Positions 58,973-64,000 of a stretch of DNA of 64,000 nt are shown one piece after another. The position numbers and the translations under genes were made by a program. Source of the DNA: Sulfurospirillum deleyianum DSM 6946 (GTDB lineage: Bacteria; Campylobacterota; Campylobacteria; Campylobacterales; Sulfurospirillaceae); the NCBI RefSeq assembly GCF_000024885.1, contig NC_013512.1, positions 1 to 64,000 on the forward strand, read 5' to 3'. The notes below the pieces were generated by a model. The model was not told where the DNA came from. It saw only the letters and a program-made list of their open reading frames with translations, and searched no databases. Position 1 is the stretch's first letter, and the number at the start of each line of letters is the position of its first letter.

Positions 58973-59521
58973 TCAAATTTTCATATTTTTTTCTACATGT
59001 AATGTGATTAATTCTTTTGCTTTTGCGTGATTTTTTAGAAAATCATCGTGTGCATTTTCATTACAATAATTGGTAACAACAAACAAACCAGAACAGGGTA
59101 GATTGAAATGGTTTGCAACACTTAAGATAGAGAAAAACTCCATATTTTCAATGTCTCTATCATTTTCTAACATCTTTTTTGCTAACGCTTCGTTTGTTGT
59201 AATGTAATTGCTTGAATTGACATTGACCAAAGGATGAGTTGTTCCACGTGAAACATGGGGGATTTTTGCTTCTATTGTCGTTTGCAAAGGCGTATAACAC
59301 GCATCTTGTAAAAAAGCCAATTCAATATTACTGGCATTGTGACTTAAGAGAATATCAAGAGGGGCAAATTTTCCATAACTTCCCGCCGTTCCTACAAAAA
59401 ATAAAAAAGCAGGTTTTTCCTCTAAAATGTATTGTGTAAGCGTTATTGCACTTTCCACTAACCCTACGCCAACTGGTTTTGCAAAGTCAAATGTTTCATT
59501 TCGTCCAGCACATAGAATCAT
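58973..59521 (-). CDS. Nucleoside phosphorylase superfamily protein
   Basis: A 182-aa short member of the PNP/MTA nucleosidase fold. [10 protein letters not shown] corresponds to the phosphate/sugar-binding glycine region, and [12 protein letters not shown] to the conserved EMExxA-type base and ribose segment. It is shorter than MTAN (about 230 aa), and the usual catalytic aspartate region reads [11 protein letters not shown]. Substrate unknown; it overlaps the hisF stop by 4 nt. Confidence 0.7.
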   Translation of the reverse strand: MILCAGRNETFDFAKPVGVGLVESAITLTQYILEEKPAFLFFVGTAGSYGKFAPLDILLSHNASNIELAFLQDACYTPLQTTIEAKIPHVSRGTTHPLVNVNSSNYITTNEALAKKMLENDRDIENMEFFSILSVANHFNLPCSGLFVVTNYCNENAHDDFLKNHAKAKELITLHVEKNMKI

Positions 59522-60279
59522 AATCTCACCGCAATTCCCTCAGCTTTGAGGTAGTGTTTTAAATCCATAATATCAATCTCTTTAAAGTGAAAAATGGAGG
59601 CAGCCAGTGCTGCATCAGCCCCATTAACAAAGGCTTCTTTAATATGTTCCATACTTCCCGCTCCACCACTCGCAATCACAGGGATATTAAGCATAGAACT
59701 CATTTGAGAGGTGAGCGGAATATCATATCCATTCTTCGCACCATCGCAATCCATAGAGGTTAAAAGAATCTCTCCAGCACCTCTCTGGGCAGCCTCTTTT
59801 GCCCAAGCCAAAGCATCTAATCCTGTATCAATACGTCCACCATTGACATAAACGTGCCACGAATCACCTGTGCGTTTTGCATCTATTGCAACGACAATAC
59901 ATTGAGAACCAAAACGTTTTGCCGCTTCGTTAATAAAATCAGGATTGGCAATAGCTGGAGAATTAATACTGACTTTATCACACCCTACATGTAAAAGTTT
60001 ATAAATATCTTCTAAGGTTCGAATGCCTCCCCCAACGGTTAGAGGGATAAAAACTTCACGAGCTACCTTCTCAACAATATCAACAATCGTTCCCCTGCCC
60101 TCATGGCTTGCAGTGATGTCTAAAAATGTCAGTTCATCCGCACCTTCATCGTTGTAGCGTTTTGCAATTTCAACAGGATCTCCCGCATCTTTAAGTCCTA
60201 CGAAATTAACGCCTTTGACAACACGTCCATTTTTCACATCTAAACAGGGGATAATACGTTTTGCAAAATGCTCCATCAC
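59518..60279 (-). CDS. hisF: Imidazole glycerol phosphate synthase cyclase subunit HisF
   Basis: Beta/alpha-barrel cyclase of histidine synthesis, 253 aa. The N-terminal [19 protein letters not shown] has the catalytic aspartate D, and the second is in [24 protein letters not shown] and [10 protein letters not shown] are phosphate-binding loops. No other his genes are in the window, so the his pathway is scattered. Confidence 0.96.
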   Translation of the reverse strand: MMEHFAKRIIPCLDVKNGRVVKGVNFVGLKDAGDPVEIAKRYNDEGADELTFLDITASHEGRGTIVDIVEKVAREVFIPLTVGGGIRTLEDIYKLLHVGCDKVSINSPAIANPDFINEAAKRFGSQCIVVAIDAKRTGDSWHVYVNGGRIDTGLDALAWAKEAAQRGAGEILLTSMDCDGAKNGYDIPLTSQMSSMLNIPVIASGGAGSMEHIKEAFVNGADAALAASIFHFKEIDIMDLKHYLKAEGIAVRL

Positions 60280-60425
60280 GTCTCTTTTTTTAGTAGATTA
60301 GGTTAAAAAATGATAGCAAAAGAATTAAAAAAAACTTCTGAAAATCTTAAAGAGAAAACCATCTAACGATTTTATAAGTAAAGATTGAGTACAATCACTC
60401 AAACTTAGAAAATATAGGGTGCAAA

Positions 60426-61271
60426 TTGATAGAAGCAAAAAAGAAATTTGGCCAAAATTTTTTAAAAGATACAACCGTTGTAAGTAAAATCATCCAATCG
60501 ATGCCCCAGAATAACAGAAAACTGATTGAAATTGGGCCTGGATTAGGTGATTTGACGCAAGCGCTGTTAAGGGTAAAACCTGTAACGGCCTATGAAGTCG
60601 ATGAGGACTTGTGCGTTTATTTGAGAAAAAAATATACGACGAAGCTAGCAGAAGGGCAGTTAATATTGGTGCAAACTGATGTTTTAAAGCAATTTGAAAA
60701 AGGATCGCTCTGTGAGGAGCCTTACGATTTGGTTGCTAATTTGCCCTACTACATTGCTACGACAATTATTTTGGAAGCTTTGGAAGACCAGAATTGCAAA
60801 TCGATGATTGTAATGGTTCAAAAAGAGGTGGCAGAGAAATTTGCTGCACTTCCAAAAACAAAAGAGTTTACCTCTTTGGCGATTTTGGCACAAAGTATTG
60901 GGACGGCTACCATACTTTTTGATGTATCTCCAGAATCGTTTGAACCACAACCTAAAGTGGTGTCGTCTATTCTCAAAATTGACAAACAAACAGAGTTTGT
61001 CGATGGAAAATTTTCTGGTATTTTTGAAAATAATGAACAGTTGCAAAAATTTAAAAAGTATTTGCGATGTTCCTTTCAAAGTCCTAGAAAAACTTGGTTG
61101 AGAAATATCTCTTCTGAGTTTGATAAATCGTGTGTTTTACATGTAATGCACGAACAAAATCTTCCAGAAACGATTCGTCCTCACGAAATTGGCGTCTTGT
61201 CTCATCATCTACTATTTAAAACATTAAGGTTGAATGATGCAAGAAAACGAAGTGACACAACAACAGCATAA
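60426..61271 (+). CDS. rsmA: 16S rRNA dimethyladenosine transferase (KsgA/RsmA)
   Basis: Dimethylates two adenosines in the 3' hairpin of 16S rRNA, 281 aa. KKFGQNFL, SAM motif EIGPGLGDLTQ and catalytic NLPYY are visible. The start is TTG at 60426 following AGGGTG. The 3' end overlaps the RNase J gene by 38 nt, tying ribosome maturation to RNA processing. A near palindrome is at 61136. Confidence 0.95.
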   Translation: MIEAKKKFGQNFLKDTTVVSKIIQSMPQNNRKLIEIGPGLGDLTQALLRVKPVTAYEVDEDLCVYLRKKYTTKLAEGQLILVQTDVLKQFEKGSLCEEPYDLVANLPYYIATTIILEALEDQNCKSMIVMVQKEVAEKFAALPKTKEFTSLAILAQSIGTATILFDVSPESFEPQPKVVSSILKIDKQTEFVDGKFSGIFENNEQLQKFKKYLRCSFQSPRKTWLRNISSEFDKSCVLHVMHEQNLPETIRPHEIGVLSHHLLFKTLRLNDARKRSDTTTA

Positions 61272-63231
61272 CAGTAGTAACACTACTCCTGAAGAGAAGG
61301 CTCAGAATAAGCCACGACATAAACGCCCTTCAAATCCTGAAGAGCCTAAAAAGGATATCCGTCAAGGCGATACGTTAGACGTTACCCCAGAGAACGCTGA
61401 ACAAGCTCCAAAAAAACGAAATAATCGAAGACGTAAAAATAATAATAAAACACCAACTGCTTCTATTGAGGGGAATGAAGTCTGGCAACGGGATATGAAA
61501 AAAGCCATTGAAGCCAATCAGAAAATGCATAAAGAACGCCTCAATAAAGCGCCTCTTGTTGAACAAAGTTCTAAAGGAAAAATCAAGATTACACCTTTAG
61601 GGGGATTGGGCGAAATTGGCGGAAATATTTGTGTTTTTGAAACTGAAAATTCTGCGATTGTCCTTGATGTAGGTATGAGTTTCCCGAGTGAAGATATGCA
61701 TGGTGTTGATATTTTAGTGCCTGATTTTAGCTATTTGCGACAAATTAGGAAAAAAATAGCTGGAATTATTATTTCACATGCGCATGAAGATCATATTGGA
61801 GCGATTCCTTATTTGTTTAAAGAGATGCAATGTCCACTTTATGCGACGCCTCTACCTCTAGGAATGATTTCCAATAAATTTGATGAACATGGATTGAAAG
61901 GGCATAAAAAGTATTTTAGACCTGTTGAAAAACGAAAAGTGTATAAGATTGGTGAGTTTGAAGTCGAATGGATACATATTACGCACTCAATTATTGACGC
62001 ATCTGCTTTAGCTATTACCACAGAGGCTGGAACGATTATGCACACGGGTGATTTCAAAATCGACCATACACCTATTGATGGGTATGTGACTGATTTAAAT
62101 CGTTTTTCAGATTATGGTGAAAAAGGGGTTTTATGTTTAATGAGCGATAGTACCAACTCTTATAAAGAGGGGATTACTCGTTCAGAGAGCACGGTTGGAA
62201 AGACGTTTGACTCTATTTTTTCTAAAGCCAAAGGACGTGTCATTATGTCTACGTTCTCTTCAAACATCCACAGAGTCTATCAGGCGATAGATTATGGTTT
62301 GAAGTATGGAAGAAGGGTGTGTGTGATTGGGCGTTCTATGGAGCGTAACCTCTTTACCGCGATTGATTTAGGTTACATTCAACTCGATAAAAGTATTTTC
62401 ATTGATCCGCATGAAGTCAATAAACACAACGATAAAGATGTCTTAATTGTGACCACAGGCAGTCAGGGCGAGACGATGAGTGCTCTGTATCGTATGGCAA
62501 CGGATGAGCATCGCCATGTAAAAATCAAACCCACCGATCAGATTATTATCTCTGCAAAAGCGATTCCTGGTAATGAGGGAAGTGTTTCTAAAGTGTTGAA
62601 CTTCTTACTCAAAAGTGGCGCAAATGTGGCATATCAGGATTTTAGTGAGATTCACGTAAGTGGTCATGCCGCTCAAGAAGAACAAAAGCTTATTTTACGA
62701 TTGACTAAACCAAAATTTTTCCTTCCAGTGCATGGTGAGTACAATCACATTACAAAGCATAAAGAAACGGCAATGCAGTGTGGAATTCCTGAGCGAAATA
62801 TCTATTTGATGAGCGATGGAGATCAAGTCGAAGTGTGTGGTAAATATTTGAAAAAAATTAAAACCATTAAAACAGGTAAGATTTTTATTGACAATCAAAT
62901 CAATCAACAAATTGCGGATGATGTGGTCATTGACCGTCAAAAACTCGCTGATTCTGGCTTAGTGATGTTAGTGATTCAGTTAGATAAAAGTGAGCACAAA
63001 CTGATCGCAAAACCAAAAATTATTAGTTATGGATTGGTTTCTGATAGGGAAGATAAAGCTTTTTCTGTTGAGATGGAAGGGGTAATTGATCAGTTTATTG
63101 TCAATGCTAAAGCTGAGTTACTAGAGAACTCACGTGCGTTAGAAAATGAACTTCGTCAAGTGGTGCGTAAACATATTTACCGCCAAATGAAAAAGTATCC
63201 AACCATCGTTCCTACCATTTTTATGATGTAG
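61234..63231 (+). CDS. rnj: Ribonuclease J
   Basis: Metallo-beta-lactamase fold endo/5'-exoribonuclease, 665 aa. The first about 105 residues are a disordered, Lys/Arg/Asn/Gln-rich extension (PKKRNNRRRKNNNK), as in Helicobacter RNase J. The metal motif is SHAHEDHIGAIPY, with later HTGDFKID and SGHAAQEEQ, and a C-terminal oligomerisation domain. A second ATG at 61237 has better spacing to AAGG. It is expected to be the main mRNA decay nuclease with an RNA helicase. Confidence 0.94.
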   Translation: MMQENEVTQQQHNSSNTTPEEKAQNKPRHKRPSNPEEPKKDIRQGDTLDVTPENAEQAPKKRNNRRRKNNNKTPTASIEGNEVWQRDMKKAIEANQKMHKERLNKAPLVEQSSKGKIKITPLGGLGEIGGNICVFETENSAIVLDVGMSFPSEDMHGVDILVPDFSYLRQIRKKIAGIIISHAHEDHIGAIPYLFKEMQCPLYATPLPLGMISNKFDEHGLKGHKKYFRPVEKRKVYKIGEFEVEWIHITHSIIDASALAITTEAGTIMHTGDFKIDHTPIDGYVTDLNRFSDYGEKGVLCLMSDSTNSYKEGITRSESTVGKTFDSIFSKAKGRVIMSTFSSNIHRVYQAIDYGLKYGRRVCVIGRSMERNLFTAIDLGYIQLDKSIFIDPHEVNKHNDKDVLIVTTGSQGETMSALYRMATDEHRHVKIKPTDQIIISAKAIPGNEGSVSKVLNFLLKSGANVAYQDFSEIHVSGHAAQEEQKLILRLTKPKFFLPVHGEYNHITKHKETAMQCGIPERNIYLMSDGDQVEVCGKYLKKIKTIKTGKIFIDNQINQQIADDVVIDRQKLADSGLVMLVIQLDKSEHKLIAKPKIISYGLVSDREDKAFSVEMEGVIDQFIVNAKAELLENSRALENELRQVVRKHIYRQMKKYPTIVPTIFMM

Positions 63232-63241
63232 TGGAGAAGAG

Positions 63242-64000
63242 ATGGAAGATTTTAAAGCAATCGCTAGAGAGGTTTTAGAACTAGAGGCGCAGGAGCTATT
63301 AAACGCTGCACGCTGTATTGGCGAAGAGATGAGCGAGGCAACCCATTTGGTTGCCAATCTTAAGGGCAAGTTGATTGTAACAGGAGTAGGCAAAAGTGGG
63401 CTAATTGGTGCGAAGATTGCTGCGACACTTGCCAGTACAGGAACAAGCAGTTTCTTTTTACACCCCACTGAAGCACTCCATGGTGATTTGGGAATGATTG
63501 GTAAAGAAGACGCTGTGTTAGCGATTAGTTACAGTGGTGAGAGTGAAGAGTTGATTAAAATCTTGCCACATATCAAGCGATTTAATATTCCTCTTATTGG
63601 TATGGCACGTACCAAAGAGTCTTCATTGGGGCGTTACAGCGATATTTTTATCCCTTTACATGTAAAGAAAGAGGCGTGTCCTTTGGATGCTGCTCCAACC
63701 TCGTCTACAACGCTCACATTAGCCCTTGGTGATGCGTTAGCTGTTTGTCTTATGAAGAAAAAAGATTTTCAAAAAGAGGATTTTGCTTCATTTCATCCAG
63801 GTGGAAGCTTAGGAAAACGTCTTTTTGTTAAAGTGCAAGATTTGATGCTGAAAGAAAACTTGCCTATTGTCCAAAAAGAGACAAAACTTAAGGATGCTAT
63901 TCTTAAAATGAGTGAAGGACGTTTGGGTAATGTACTTATTACGGATAAAAACAACGTTTTGTTAGCAGTATTAAGTGATGGCGATTTACGTAGAGCTTTA
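63242..64000 (+). CDS. kdsD: Arabinose-5-phosphate isomerase (KdsD/KpsF), truncated by window end
   Basis: Begins 10 nt after rnj with GGAGAAGAG as ribosome binding site and stays open to the last base (253 codons). The SIS domain shows TGVGKSGLIGAKIAATLAST, LHPTEALHGDLGM, and SYSGESEELIK; FHPGGSLGKRL leads to the first CBS motif, ending at VLSDGDLRRAL. It makes arabinose-5-phosphate for KDO of lipopolysaccharide. A palindrome copy at 63655 is read PLHVKK. Confidence 0.92.
   Translation, partial: MEDFKAIAREVLELEAQELLNAARCIGEEMSEATHLVANLKGKLIVTGVGKSGLIGAKIAATLASTGTSSFFLHPTEALHGDLGMIGKEDAVLAISYSGESEELIKILPHIKRFNIPLIGMARTKESSLGRYSDIFIPLHVKKEACPLDAAPTSSTTLTLALGDALAVCLMKKKDFQKEDFASFHPGGSLGKRLFVKVQDLMLKENLPIVQKETKLKDAILKMSEGRLGNVLITDKNNVLLAVLSDGDLRRAL

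Overview
The window looks like a chromosome segment of a free-living, anaerobic or microaerophilic member of the Campylobacterota, most likely Sulfurospirillum or a close relative. This is inferred from gene content and protein style. Pointers are the order ruvC-dnaA-dnaN-gyrB, a FAD-dependent thymidylate synthase, a NikZYXWV-type nickel importer, an FdhT/YedE selenium locus, a Cys-rich Sel1-repeat protein, an RNase J with a long basic N-terminus, a CZB-type chemoreceptor, and a moderately AT-rich composition.

Layout. 0-9.2 kb: replication-origin region (thyX, ruvC, two-part oriC around dnaA, dnaN, gyrB), then a degenerate GGDEF/EAL protein, queF and an HD hydrolase. 9.2-11.4 kb: a structured repeat, the 4.5S SRP RNA on the minus strand, ung-mutY and a 38-codon proV remnant. 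11.4-19.6 kb: drug efflux, a GntR regulator, a lipoprotein, a Sel1-repeat protein, tRNA-Ser, a chemoreceptor, a MITE-like palindrome, an AAE-type transporter and a porin. 19.6-26.1 kb: NikR-like sites and a nickel/peptide ABC importer operon with a MATE pump. 26.3-28.9 kb: a four-gene selenium/sulfur mobilisation operon. 29.7-31.8 kb: a Septu-like PtuA/PtuB defence pair. 31.9-35.2 kb: Memo and AMMECR1 proteins, a lipoprotein, a DMT transporter and an esterase. 35.2-38.5 kb: a Cys-type formate dehydrogenase and a toxin-antitoxin pair. 38.7-39.1 kb: four tRNA genes. 39.2-46 kb: ilvD, marC, galU, pyrG, recJ. 46-54.8 kb: pcm, a nitrilase-family protein and two ribonucleotide reductase systems (class Ia nrdA/nrdB and class III nrdD/nrdG). 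54.8-64 kb: purB, pseudouridine synthase, rlmN, hisF, rsmA, rnj and the start of kdsD.

Two signals stand out. First, the 12-bp perfect palindrome TTTACATGTAAA occurs 29 times exactly (plus at least 12 single-mismatch copies), where about 0.02 copies would be expected by chance. It lies in both coding and intergenic DNA, is built into terminator-like hairpins, and is absent from the defence island and from the dnaA-gyrB core. It behaves like a HIP1-type or uptake-sequence-type genomic signature. Second, the class III ribonucleotide reductase is split: the 701-codon NrdD lacks its glycyl-radical domain, and a separate 54-codon cistron with its own ribosome binding site encodes that domain between nrdD and nrdG.

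Most other genes are housekeeping. Limits: all functional calls come from reading motifs by eye; no database search was run.
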